Shown in pieces: positions 45,012-52,960 of a DNA stretch of 64,000 bases (the stretch's first letter is position 1; the number at the start of each line of letters is the position of its first letter). The notes beneath the pieces were generated by a model. It searched no databases. It had not been told where the DNA came from and worked only from the letters and a program-made list of their open reading frames with translations. The stretch is taken from positions 78,425 through 142,424 of the forward strand of contig NZ_JACIBY010000015.1 of NCBI RefSeq assembly GCF_014195535.1, given 5' to 3'. The translations under genes were made by a program, and so were the position numbers. This DNA comes from Runella defluvii (GTDB lineage: Bacteria; Bacteroidota; Bacteroidia; Cytophagales; Spirosomataceae).

Positions 45012-45626
45012 GTGAATTTATTATGTCGAAGAAGCCCTTTGCTGGGCTTCCTTTTGATGATTGTATCCGTCACTCACACCTTTTCTCAAGGCAAAGTTAG
45101 TTTCAAAGTAACTGAAATAATATGCCCTAAAGTGTGCGAGGGAGAAAGCCGTTATCGAATTGTTTTCAGCTTGATAGACGCTGAAATCAATTCGAACAAA
45201 GGCCGTATTCAAAATGATACCATCGTGGACATTGACCCAAGTTTTGACTATAAAGTAGTGGTGACAATTCGGCCAAACGACGCCACCGAGCTCGCCCGCC
45301 AAGAAGTAATTCCGCTCCCCATTTGCGACCCCATTTTACCCGACGCTCCCTTGGTAGTTAGTCAAAGTACCTGCGAAGGGCAGCCTATTCCTCCCCTAAT
45401 TGCGTTCCCAAAGGACAATGAAACCGTCGATTGGTATGATAAACCAACGGGTGGGACATTGTTGGCAAAAGGAATATTACAGTATATTCCGACTAACTCT
45501 GGTATGTATTATGCCGAAACCCGCCGCCTTGATTCTGGATGTAAAAGCCTAGGGCGAACACCTGCGCGTTTGGACATTCAAAGGACGATGTGCGTTCCGA
45601 TAACCGTCAAAAAAGTAAGGCAGTAA
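45012..45626 (+). CDS. Secreted protein with C-terminal Ig-like domain, function unknown
   Basis: 204 residues from a GTG at 45012 (MNLLCRRSPLLGFLLMIVSVTHTFSQG, a signal peptide). An ATG at 45023 is in another frame and reads only 25 codons, and the next in-frame ATG (45057) falls inside the signal peptide, so GTG is the best start. About 26-115 is an unassigned beta-rich, Cys-containing part; about 120-200 resembles the Ig-like module common in T9SS proteins (ETVDWYDKPTGGTLLAKG, GMYYAETRRLDSGCKS). There is no sorting domain, so it may be a shortened relative of a larger adhesin. It has its own operator-like promoter. Confidence 0.72.
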   Translation: MNLLCRRSPLLGFLLMIVSVTHTFSQGKVSFKVTEIICPKVCEGESRYRIVFSLIDAEINSNKGRIQNDTIVDIDPSFDYKVVVTIRPNDATELARQEVIPLPICDPILPDAPLVVSQSTCEGQPIPPLIAFPKDNETVDWYDKPTGGTLLAKGILQYIPTNSGMYYAETRRLDSGCKSLGRTPARLDIQRTMCVPITVKKVRQ

Positions 45627-45665
45627 TTTTTTTTGCTTTTAGAGGAAAACAAACCTTCTTTCCTT

Positions 45666-46637
45666 ATGAAAGCCCTTCTCTGCAAACAGTACGGAACCCC
45701 CGATAGCCTCCTCGTTGAAGACATAGCACCACTGACTCCCAAGGCAGATGAGGTGATTATTACGGTCAAAGCCTGCGGGGTTAATTTTCCCGATACCCTT
45801 ATTATTCAAGGAAAATACCAGTTCAAACCAGCGTTTCCTTTTTCGCCTGGTGGTGAAGTGGCAGGAGTGGTCAAAGAAGTAGGCGAAGGCGTAACGCACC
45901 TCAAAGCTGGCGATGATGTATTTGCCATGCCAGGCTGGGGCGGATTTGCGGAGGAACTGGCCGTTAAAGCCAACCGAGTGTTTCGGATGCCGCCTAAAAT
46001 GGATTATAAAGTGGCTTCTTCGCTGATGTACACGTACGGAACGTCGTATCATGCCCTAAAAAACCGTGCGGAACTGAAAGCAGGTGAAACGCTGCTCGTA
46101 CTTGGTGCGGCTGGTGGTGTGGGGTTGGCAGCGGTCAATTTGGGTAAAATCATGGGGGCAAAGGTAATTGCAGCGGCGTCGAGCGATGAAAAGTTGGAAC
46201 TGTGCAAATCGTACGGTGCTGATGCCCTGATTAATTACTCAAAAGAAGACCTGCGCGAACGCCTAAAAGAAATAACGGGCGGTGGTGTGGACGTGATTTA
46301 CGACCCTGTAGGGGATAAATATGCCGAACCTGCACTGCGCGCGATGAACTGGAAAGGACGGTATTTGGTGGTAGGTTTTGCCGCAGGACAAATACCGTCG
46401 ATTCCGCTCAATCTGGCACTGCTGAAAGGTTGCGCTATTGTTGGCGTGTTTTGGGGAGCTTTTGCCGAACGAGAGCCCAAAGCCAATTTTCAGAACATTA
46501 CGGAGTTGTTTCAATGGTACCAAACGGGCGAACTCAAACCCCATATTCAGAAAACATACTCGCTCGAAGAAGCTCCGCAAGCGTTGTACGACATGCTCGA
46601 ACGCCGAGCGATGGGCAAATTAGTCGTTGTGCCGTAG
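45666..46637 (+). CDS. NADPH:quinone oxidoreductase family (zinc-free MDR)
   Basis: 323 residues from the ATG at 45666 (MKALLCKQYGTPDSLLVEDI). Medium-chain dehydrogenase/reductase of the QOR branch: GroES-like N-terminal domain with GVNFPDTLIIQGKYQ and SPGGEVAGVVKEVG, Rossmann domain with LVLGAAGGVGLAAVNLGK, and C-terminal LEEAPQALYDMLERRAMGKLVVVP. The zinc-binding cysteines of alcohol dehydrogenases are absent, as expected. Reduces quinones or enone compounds with NADPH; cytosolic. A start 11 codons earlier is possible but adds residues not typical of the family. Ends before a short bidirectional hairpin. Confidence 0.92.
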   Translation: MKALLCKQYGTPDSLLVEDIAPLTPKADEVIITVKACGVNFPDTLIIQGKYQFKPAFPFSPGGEVAGVVKEVGEGVTHLKAGDDVFAMPGWGGFAEELAVKANRVFRMPPKMDYKVASSLMYTYGTSYHALKNRAELKAGETLLVLGAAGGVGLAAVNLGKIMGAKVIAAASSDEKLELCKSYGADALINYSKEDLRERLKEITGGGVDVIYDPVGDKYAEPALRAMNWKGRYLVVGFAAGQIPSIPLNLALLKGCAIVGVFWGAFAEREPKANFQNITELFQWYQTGELKPHIQKTYSLEEAPQALYDMLERRAMGKLVVVP

Positions 46638-46642
46638 TGTGT

Positions 46643-46662
46643 AGGGGTTGCTCACAACCCCT
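46643..46662. terminator. Short hairpin between convergent genes
   Basis: 8-bp stem AGGGGTTG/CAACCCCT with a CTCA loop between the quinone oxidoreductase and the convergent oxidoreductase. There is no U-run of note, so termination may be weak. Confidence 0.5.
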
Positions 46663-46665
46663 GTG

Positions 46666-47760
46666 TTATTTCAAAATAATACTCTTTCCTGTCTTAGCAG
46701 ATTGTACCGCAGCATCCAAAATCTCAACTACCACTTGGTTGATTTCGAGCGAAGATAAATCTTTCTTGGGAGTGATTTCGCCTTTGATGACGGCCCCAAA
46801 GTAAGAAAACGGGTCGTTGTAAGGTGCCGAAAGTGGGGTAAGTGTTTGCAATTTTTCGGGGGCGTCGCGTTGCGCGCCGTCTCCTTGCCGAACGCGCATT
46901 TGGAGGGTTTTGTCACAGACGACGTACCCTTTTTGTCCATAAATTTCGATGTCTTTGCGGTCAAAAGGCCAGTTCCACGAAGCCTGAATGACGGCTTGAG
47001 CGTGCGGATAGGTAAGAATAATGGTGGCCTCGTCATCGACTTTTGGGTAAACAGCAGGCTTGATTTGTTGGGTAATGGCCGTGACCGACAGCGGGCGTTC
47101 GCCTTGCATGAGCCACGTCATTAGGTTGGCACCGTAGCACCCAAAATCAATGATAGCTCCTCCCCCATTCATCACGGGGTCAGTGAGCCACGATAAAAAG
47201 TCTTCGGAACAACCAATTTCTCGGGGGCCTTTGTGCCCGTCGTGAACCACCACCTTCCGAATTTCGCCCAACGCATTTTGTTCTTTAATCATCCGATAGG
47301 CTTCTTGGTGGCTGGCGTACCAAGTTGTTTCAAAGTTGGTCAATAGCTGAATTTTATGCTTTTGGGCGAGCTTAACCATGGCTTCAGCGTGTTCACGATT
47401 CACGGCCAACGGTTTTTCAACCATCACATGAATGCCTTTGGGTGCGCAGATTTCGACCACTTGTTTGTGTTCATAAATGCTATTAAAAGCACAAACAGCT
47501 TCGGGTTGCGTAGCGGCAATCATGGCTTCGAGCGATGGATACCACAGTTTTTCTGACAATTTATAACGTTTCAAATAGCGCATGGCCAAATCGCGATTAG
47601 GCTCGGCTACTCCCACGATTTCAACATCGCCTTTGTCGGGGCGACTCAGAATCTGATGGACGTGGTCGTGGGTAAATCCAGCGATGCCTAGCCGAAGCGG
47701 TTTGGCTTCTACCAATAAGCTACCAATGAGCAACAAGACAAAAACGGAAAGTGATTTCAT
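46666..47760 (-). CDS. Exported Gfo/Idh/MocA-family oxidoreductase
   Basis: 364 residues from the ATG at 47760 (MKSLSVFVLLLIGSLLVEA, a Sec signal peptide). N-terminal Rossmann domain LRLGIAGFTHDHVHQIL, the family motif MVEKPLAV, and C-terminal alpha/beta dimerisation domain with GGGAIIDFGCYGANLMTWL. Members act on sugars and inositols with NAD(P). Export of such an enzyme is odd because cofactor is normally cytosolic; secreted family members such as glucose-fructose oxidoreductase (Zymomonas) keep NADP tightly bound. That one uses Tat, whereas no twin-arginine is visible here. Substrate unknown. Confidence 0.87.
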   Translation of the reverse strand: MKSLSVFVLLLIGSLLVEAKPLRLGIAGFTHDHVHQILSRPDKGDVEIVGVAEPNRDLAMRYLKRYKLSEKLWYPSLEAMIAATQPEAVCAFNSIYEHKQVVEICAPKGIHVMVEKPLAVNREHAEAMVKLAQKHKIQLLTNFETTWYASHQEAYRMIKEQNALGEIRKVVVHDGHKGPREIGCSEDFLSWLTDPVMNGGGAIIDFGCYGANLMTWLMQGERPLSVTAITQQIKPAVYPKVDDEATIILTYPHAQAVIQASWNWPFDRKDIEIYGQKGYVVCDKTLQMRVRQGDGAQRDAPEKLQTLTPLSAPYNDPFSYFGAVIKGEITPKKDLSSLEINQVVVEILDAAVQSAKTGKSIILK

Positions 47761-47818
47761 AGGAGAAGGGTGTTTGTAGTAAAAGAAGGTTGATGTCAAA
47801 ACTCCCCATTGTTGCCAT

Positions 47819-47855
47819 AAAAAAAGCGAGTAACCTCCTAAGAAGCACTCGCTTT
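47819..47855 (-). terminator. Terminator of the alpha-oxoamine synthase gene
   Basis: 9-bp stem AAAGCGAGT/ACTCGCTTT (47823-47831, 47847-47855) with a 15-base loop and a T-run on the minus strand, 22 bases after the stop codon. Confidence 0.82.
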
Positions 47856-47876
47856 GGAATACAAAACCAAAATTAT

Positions 47877-49145
47877 TTAGGCAACCACTTCGAGGCCAGC
47901 GCGATAGACGCCTGCGTCGAGTTTGGAGCGCATGTTGTCAAAAGCTTTTAAAGTGCGCTCTACGTCTTCAAGCGTGTGTGCCGCCGTCGGAATCAAACGC
48001 AAGATGATTTGTCCTTTTGGAATTACAGGATAAACGACGATAGAGCAGAAAATACCCATGTTTTCGCGCAAATCGCGCACCATGTTGGTCACTTCGGGAA
48101 GACCGCCTTGAAGACCCTGCATAAACACGGGCGTCACAGGAGAGGTTGTTTCGCCAATGTTAAACCCAAGGTCGCGGAGACCATTTTGAAGGGCATTGAC
48201 AATCGTCCAGAGTTTTTCGCGAAGTTCAGGATGCGCTTTGATGAGCTCCAAACGCTTACGACCTGCTTCCACGTAAGGCATTGGCAGGGCTTTGGCGTAA
48301 GTTTGTGAGCGCATGTTGTATTTGAGGTACATGATGATGTCTGGATCATCAGCCGCGATGAAGCCACCGATGGCGGCCATTGATTTGGCAAAAGTCGAGA
48401 AGTACAAATCAACTTCTTTGGCTACGCCAAAAAGCTCGGCTACTCCGCCTCCGTTGGCACCCATGGTTCCAAAACCGTGCGCGTCGTCCACCAAAAGACG
48501 GAAATTATATTTTTTCTTCAATTCAACGACTTTGTCGAGGCTACCTACTTTCCCTGACATTCCGAAAACGCCTTCGGTAATGACAAGAACGCCACCGCCT
48601 TTTTCTTCGGCCAATTTGGTGGCGCGAATGAGGTTTTTCTCCAAGCTTTCCATGTCGTTGTGGTTAAACTTGTAGTACTGCCCCATTTTGGCTTTGTGCA
48701 AACGGATACCGTCAATCAAGCAAGCGTGCGCTTCGGCATCATAGACGATAACGTCGCGGTGGTCGCAAACACACTCAATGACCGACATCACTCCTTGGTA
48801 GCCATAGTTGAGCAAGAAAGCTTCTTTTTTGCCAACAAACTCCGCCAATTCTTTTTCGAAAATCTCGTGTAAATCAGAGTTGCCCGACATCATACGGGCG
48901 CCCATTGGATACGCCAATCCCCATTTTTCTGCGCCTTCGGCATCGGCCTTACGAACTTCTGGATGGTTGGCCAAACCGAGGTAGTTATTCAAACTCCAGT
49001 TGAGGACGTCCATTCCACGAAATTTCATATGTGGACCGATTTCCCCTTCTAGCTTTGGAAATGAAAAATAGTGGTGGCTATTAAGGGCTTTTGCGGCCGC
49101 CCCGATAGGTCCCCAGTTACTACGTAGTTTCTCGAAAATATCCAC
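47877..49145 (-). CDS. Alpha-oxoamine synthase (serine palmitoyltransferase / cysteate acyltransferase type)
   Basis: 422 residues, PLP-dependent fold type I. Condenses an amino acid with an acyl thioester. PLP-binding residues: Asp220 and His223 (DDAHGFGTMG), Lys254 as Schiff-base lysine (FSTFAKSMAAIGG). The WSLNNYLGLANHPEV and MGARMMSGNSDLHEIFEKEL segments place it among AONS/KBL/SPT enzymes. With this N-terminal extension (SNWGPIGAAAKALNSHHYFSF) and no biotin genes nearby it is more likely a lipid enzyme, either serine palmitoyltransferase for sphingolipids or the cysteate-using enzyme for capnine/sulfonolipids of gliding Bacteroidota. Sequence alone cannot decide. Confidence 0.85.
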   Translation of the reverse strand: MDIFEKLRSNWGPIGAAAKALNSHHYFSFPKLEGEIGPHMKFRGMDVLNWSLNNYLGLANHPEVRKADAEGAEKWGLAYPMGARMMSGNSDLHEIFEKELAEFVGKKEAFLLNYGYQGVMSVIECVCDHRDVIVYDAEAHACLIDGIRLHKAKMGQYYKFNHNDMESLEKNLIRATKLAEEKGGGVLVITEGVFGMSGKVGSLDKVVELKKKYNFRLLVDDAHGFGTMGANGGGVAELFGVAKEVDLYFSTFAKSMAAIGGFIAADDPDIIMYLKYNMRSQTYAKALPMPYVEAGRKRLELIKAHPELREKLWTIVNALQNGLRDLGFNIGETTSPVTPVFMQGLQGGLPEVTNMVRDLRENMGIFCSIVVYPVIPKGQIILRLIPTAAHTLEDVERTLKAFDNMRSKLDAGVYRAGLEVVA

Positions 49146-49209
49146 TTAATTATGCTATTTTTAGAGTTAAATACAGCTTTCAAATAAATTTTGTACAAAA
49201 ATAAAAATT

Positions 49210-49234
49210 CCTAACTCAATTTCAAAGAGTTAGG
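49210..49234. other. Small hairpin in the 49146-49412 spacer
   Basis: 8-bp arms CCTAACTC/GAGTTAGG with a 9-base loop, 65 bases upstream of the alpha-oxoamine synthase start. No U-run. The rest of this 267-base divergent spacer holds only a -7 box and no gene. Confidence 0.4.
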
Positions 49235-49358
49235 GGTGTTACTGATGCCAAGTACCCGCGTCTGAATGAAGAAATCAACTCGCAAAAATCCAATTTGTGA
49301 ACGGTGTTTCGCTGAAAATTAATGTGATGAGCGGCGAACCAACCCGCTTGGTTTCTCT

Positions 49359-49366
49359 TAAATTTG
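49359..49366 (+). promoter_or_regulatory. Candidate -7 box (TAAATTTG) for the Ala/Glu-rich protein gene
   Basis: An exact TAnnTTTG match 46 bases before the ATG at 49413; no TTTG at the expected -33 distance. Confidence 0.45.
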
Positions 49367-49412
49367 TAGCAACTTACAATCACTTATTTTAAACCACATA
49401 ATACGAGTAATC

Positions 49413-49754
49413 ATGGAAGATCAATTGAAAAATGCAGCCGAACAAGCCAAAGCCAAAGCGCAAGAATTAGCTTCTGAGGCACAAGAAACATTTCAAGAAT
49501 TGAAAGAAGAAATCACGGAGAAAATACAAAGTGTTGACGTAGAAGCCTTGAAAGCGCAAGCGACAGCAAAAGCGGAAGAAATGAAAGCTGAAGCTGAAGA
49601 AGCACTCGCCGAAGCCAAAGCCAAAGCGGAAGAGTTGGCTGCCGAAGCGCAAGAAAAATTTGAAGACCTCAAAGAAGAAGCGGGTGAAGCACTCGACAAA
49701 GCAACAGGGTTTATCAAAGGACTTTTTGGCGGAAGCGAAGAAGAGAAAAAATAG
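49413..49754 (+). CDS. Ala/Glu/Lys-rich amphipathic helical protein
   Basis: 113 residues, almost wholly Ala, Glu, Lys and Gln, with no signal peptide and no Cys. The sequence falls into tandem AEEM/AEEL-type units of about 11 residues (AKAEEMKAEAEEALAEAKAK), predicting one long amphipathic or coiled-coil helix of about 95 residues, followed by a short Gly/Phe tail (GFIKGLFGGSEEEKK). The pattern resembles LEA-like stress proteins, YtxH-type or apolipoprotein-like helices; because composition drives the similarity no family can be claimed. Single gene with its own promoter box and a strong terminator. Confidence 0.8.
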   Translation: MEDQLKNAAEQAKAKAQELASEAQETFQELKEEITEKIQSVDVEALKAQATAKAEEMKAEAEEALAEAKAKAEELAAEAQEKFEDLKEEAGEALDKATGFIKGLFGGSEEEKK

Positions 49755-49775
49755 TCAACTGCTTTGCAGAAATAC

Positions 49776-49805
49776 AAAAAAGGGAAGCCTAGGCTTCCCT
49801 TTTTT
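49776..49805. terminator. Bidirectional terminator overlapping the O-antigen ligase stop
   Basis: A 30-base perfect palindrome, six A, GGGAAGCCTAGGCTTCCC, six T. It ends the 49413 gene on the plus strand and, on the minus strand, contains the last four codons (Lys-Arg-Glu-Ala) and the TAG stop of the ligase gene. Confidence 0.9.
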
Positions 49806-51039
49806 GTGTGTTATGGAGGCTCATCTCGTGCACAGGAATCTGCAATGAACGAACGTGAATGTAATAAAATAAGACGGTCATCCACGGAAAAAACAAAAAC
49901 TGTCCCGCGTTGAGGTTGGACTCAAAGTAAGGGATAATCATCAACGATGGCAGAAAAACAAAGTACGGACTATCGTAGCGTACATAGACCCAAAAGGCGT
50001 TGATGGCGTAAAAAATCAAGAAAAAAAGAAAGGAAAGGAGTCCGCCTGAAAATAAGATTTCGAGGTACGAATTGTGCGAAGCTAGATCCGTGTGGACGTC
50101 GGCATATACTTCCAGTCCTGCTTTGAAATTATCAAATCCAAAACCTGTCAATAAAACGCCCGGGTCATTGGTAAATACTTCAAAAGCTTTTTGGGCCAAC
50201 TGAAAACGAATTTCTCCGCGTTGGCGGCGTATTCCTGCGTATTTTGAACGCAAGTTGACGACTGAGTCGGGGCTCATCACAATGTAGTATGCAAAGGCCA
50301 ATATACAAGTCAGAGCGGCCGCTTTGAGATAAATGGAGATTTTTCGGTTACGAGCTATCAGCACCGCTGAAGACAAGGCCAAACCCGCGTAACTGCTTCG
50401 TGAACCCGTCAGTACAATGCCCCACAGCGTTAGAAATGCAATGAAAAAAAAGAGGTATTGCACCCATTTTTTCATGGGGCTGTTGGCGTAAAGATCAAAA
50501 CTCGACACAATAAAAAGCGTGCAAGCCCAACCGATAACGTTGGCCTTATACACCCCGACGTATTGCCCATAGACATTGGTAGCTTGGAAAGCGACACCAG
50601 TGACGAGCATCATTGCGACGGGATAAAAATACGCCAAACTAAAGACTTGTAACAGCTTGATTTTCGCCTCCTCTTTGGAATAATGTTTAAAAAGATAGAC
50701 GACAAAGTAGTTGGTATAAATCAAGAATGGAATCCAAGCAGACAGCCGCTCAAAACTCCAAAAGACATCGACACTAAAGGGTAAAACGATTACATTGAGG
50801 CCAATAAACCCATAAAGTGCCCAGTTTTTTTGCTGATTAAAGATGTATTTTATCTGGCCTTGGGCAAACAAAATACCAAGCAAAGAAACGATTACTAAAC
50901 CCGTACGAATCAATTTGGCCGCTTGAAATGCTCCTCCCCTCAATCCATACCCGTAAATGACCAAGAAGGTATTGAGAAAATACATCACCAAGTGCCAATC
51001 CAAGAGCGCCCTGTTTCGAAAAATCCTTCGCCATTGCAT
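49789..51039 (-). CDS. O-antigen ligase-like (Wzy_C) membrane protein
   Basis: 416 residues, about 11 membrane helices. Pattern of the WaaL/Wzy_C family: a run of N-terminal helices, LTGSRSSYAGLALSSAVLIA, and a large periplasmic loop with VNLRSKYAGIRRQRGEIRFQLAQKAFEVFTNDP and VHTDLASHNSYLEILFSGGLLSFLFFL, which holds the conserved Arg and His region of ligases. Joins surface glycans to lipid A-core or polymerises repeat units at the periplasmic face. Last gene of a four-gene polysaccharide cluster (54.0 to 49.8 kb), 20 bases after the preceding glycosyltransferase. Confidence 0.87.
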   Translation of the reverse strand: MQWRRIFRNRALLDWHLVMYFLNTFLVIYGYGLRGGAFQAAKLIRTGLVIVSLLGILFAQGQIKYIFNQQKNWALYGFIGLNVIVLPFSVDVFWSFERLSAWIPFLIYTNYFVVYLFKHYSKEEAKIKLLQVFSLAYFYPVAMMLVTGVAFQATNVYGQYVGVYKANVIGWACTLFIVSSFDLYANSPMKKWVQYLFFFIAFLTLWGIVLTGSRSSYAGLALSSAVLIARNRKISIYLKAAALTCILAFAYYIVMSPDSVVNLRSKYAGIRRQRGEIRFQLAQKAFEVFTNDPGVLLTGFGFDNFKAGLEVYADVHTDLASHNSYLEILFSGGLLSFLFFLIFYAINAFWVYVRYDSPYFVFLPSLMIIPYFESNLNAGQFLFFPWMTVLFYYIHVRSLQIPVHEMSLHNTQKREA

Positions 51040-51059
51040 AGTATATCGTTCGGCGTCAA

Positions 51060-52196
51060 TTAGTGTACGTTGACTACCGACTCAAGCATTTGCACAAAGT
51101 TGCGTAACATTTCGTCTTTGGAAAACTTTTGGATGAATTTTCGCCCGTTTTCGGCTTTTTTTAGCCGCAATTGTGGGTTTTCAATACATTCAACCAAGGC
51201 GGTTGTCAAACTTTCTACATTGCCCGATTCGATTAGCCAACCGTTATTGCCGTTGTCAACCACCTCAGGAATGCCTCCAACGCGCGAACTTACGACCGAA
51301 ATTCCGTGGGCAAGAGCTTCGATGTTGGCAACGCCAAATGCTTCGGTGTAGGACGGCACGCAAAAAATATCGTGGCTACGCAGGGCTTCATAGACGCGCG
51401 CCTGAGGCTGTGGGCCCTGATAGTCGAGTTGGACGTTGGAAATAGTCTCAAAAAACGAACGGACGTGGCTGGCAAACCAAGGTTCGGGGCCAATAACGGT
51501 CAACAAAAAAGAATACTGTGGGAGCTTTTTGAGTGCCGCCGCCACCAAAGGCAATTGTCCTACCAAGTAATCGGCTTTCACGAACAGTACCTTGATTGTA
51601 CTCCCAAAAGCGCGTTGGGGGTTGAACTCAATACCATCGAGCGGAATGGTTTTATAGAGCTTCGTTACTTTCGGCGCGGGCAATTGGTACGTTTGGCGGA
51701 TACGTTCTTGTAAAAACTCCGAATTGGCAATCACGAGTTTATGTTTTTTGGCCGATAAACGCTCAAATTGCTGAAACATAAACCGTTTGAACCACAGCGA
51801 TTTCCATGCAAAGTTTCCCCAGTGGGCGAGCATGTTTTTTTCGTCGTTGATCATACCCACGGTGGGTTTGTCAGAAACCAAGCTCGCCCAAGTTCCATTG
51901 AAGGAATTGATATAAACCAACACGTCAAAATCAAATGACTTCTCCAACGCTTTGACGTGGCGATAATAGATAAACCATCGTAAAATTTGCCCAAGCGGCT
52001 TTAACAAACGCGGAATTTGGACGGGAACTTTGTGAACATAACGAAGCGACGCCAGCCGCTCGTCAGATACATCTTCGGTCAAAATCCGTAGCTCATGTTC
52101 AGGAAAACGCTCGTTGATTTCGAGAATACTATTCGCAAATCGGACGGGGCCGTTCGTTACATTTTCAAAAGCATTGGTACAAAATACAATCTTCAT
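51060..52196 (-). CDS. Glycosyltransferase family 4
   Basis: 378 residues, GT-B fold. N-terminal Rossmann half from MKIVFCTNAFENVTNGPVRF; C-terminal GT1/GT4 half with the nucleotide-sugar-binding stretch IFCVPSYTEAFGVANIEALAHGISVVSSRVGGIPEVVDNG (core: EAFGVANIEALAHG, with the Ex7E-type acidic pair). Retaining transferase acting at the inner membrane in surface polysaccharide assembly; donor and acceptor unknown. Overlaps the methyltransferase gene by four bases. Confidence 0.93.
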   Translation of the reverse strand: MKIVFCTNAFENVTNGPVRFANSILEINERFPEHELRILTEDVSDERLASLRYVHKVPVQIPRLLKPLGQILRWFIYYRHVKALEKSFDFDVLVYINSFNGTWASLVSDKPTVGMINDEKNMLAHWGNFAWKSLWFKRFMFQQFERLSAKKHKLVIANSEFLQERIRQTYQLPAPKVTKLYKTIPLDGIEFNPQRAFGSTIKVLFVKADYLVGQLPLVAAALKKLPQYSFLLTVIGPEPWFASHVRSFFETISNVQLDYQGPQPQARVYEALRSHDIFCVPSYTEAFGVANIEALAHGISVVSSRVGGIPEVVDNGNNGWLIESGNVESLTTALVECIENPQLRLKKAENGRKFIQKFSKDEMLRNFVQMLESVVNVH

Positions 52197-52960
52197 GCGT
52201 TTTTTCGAGCTATATATACCCGTTCTGTGGGCGAAATGCCATAGCGTTTGTAATCAATGGTTTGGATAAAAGTATCGTCCTCCACACTAAACCCTTGGGC
52301 GCGCAAGCGATCGGCATAATCAGCGCCATAATACCACCGTTGGTCGTGGCCGTGATACAGCTTTTGTTTTTCTTCTTTGGTCAATCGAGCATCCGAAAAT
52401 GAGGTTGGAAAATCCTTGTTGATGGGGTCGTGAAAAACGGCATAACCATCGGGTTTAAGTACGCGCAGTACTTCACGCATGGCTTTGGTGTCGTCGGGGA
52501 CCATTACTAAAATTCCAATCGCAATTACTACGTTGAACGTATCATTGTCAAATTTAATGTCATCAATCGACATTACATGGTCGGGCTTTACGGTAATACT
52601 ACTCGTAAAAGACGTCATGTAGTCAGCCGTGACGTAGTCGATGTACGGAGATGCTTTGATGCTGGGAATCAGGCAGATGTCTGGTGCAAAATGCAGCACT
52701 TTTTTTCGGGGAGCTGAGAAAAAACCAAGACGGTCGCGGAGGGCTAAAAAAATGTAACGATGCCGCTCAAGCGACTTACAATTGGGGCAATAGGCATTTG
52801 TCCGATACCGAAAAGGCATAAAAGCCCGATAATGGCTCTGACAAATAGGGCATTCCACCTCATCCCCAAGCCGATAGGGAATACTCCGCCACTGCAATCG
52901 TAGCTGATTGAGCTGATAAATGAGGTTTTGCCGAAGCAGGGTTTTTAATTTTTCTTTCAT
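52193..52960 (-). CDS. SAM-dependent methyltransferase with N-terminal zinc ribbon
   Basis: 255 residues. Zinc ribbon from Cys37-x2-Cys40 and Cys58-x2-Cys61 (CPICQSHYRAF, AYCPNCKSLERHR), then a class I methyltransferase domain about 80-230: VLHFAPDICL as motif I (Gly-poor, resembling other Bacteroidota sugar-cluster methyltransferases), DYVTADYMTS, and VVIAIGILVMVPDDTKAMREVLRVLKPDGYAVF as the later motifs. Sits between two glycosyltransferase genes with four-base overlaps on both sides, so it probably methylates a sugar of the growing glycan or a lipid-linked intermediate (inference). Confidence 0.88.
   Translation of the reverse strand: MKEKLKTLLRQNLIYQLNQLRLQWRSIPYRLGDEVECPICQSHYRAFMPFRYRTNAYCPNCKSLERHRYIFLALRDRLGFFSAPRKKVLHFAPDICLIPSIKASPYIDYVTADYMTSFTSSITVKPDHVMSIDDIKFDNDTFNVVIAIGILVMVPDDTKAMREVLRVLKPDGYAVFHDPINKDFPTSFSDARLTKEEKQKLYHGHDQRWYYGADYADRLRAQGFSVEDDTFIQTIDYKRYGISPTERVYIARKNA

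Noticed and set aside
45023..45100. ATG start with a frameshift for the secreted Ig-like protein
   Set aside because: That frame gives only 25 codons (MSKKPFAGLPF...). The GTG frame yields a complete signal peptide without invoking a sequence error, though an error cannot be fully excluded.
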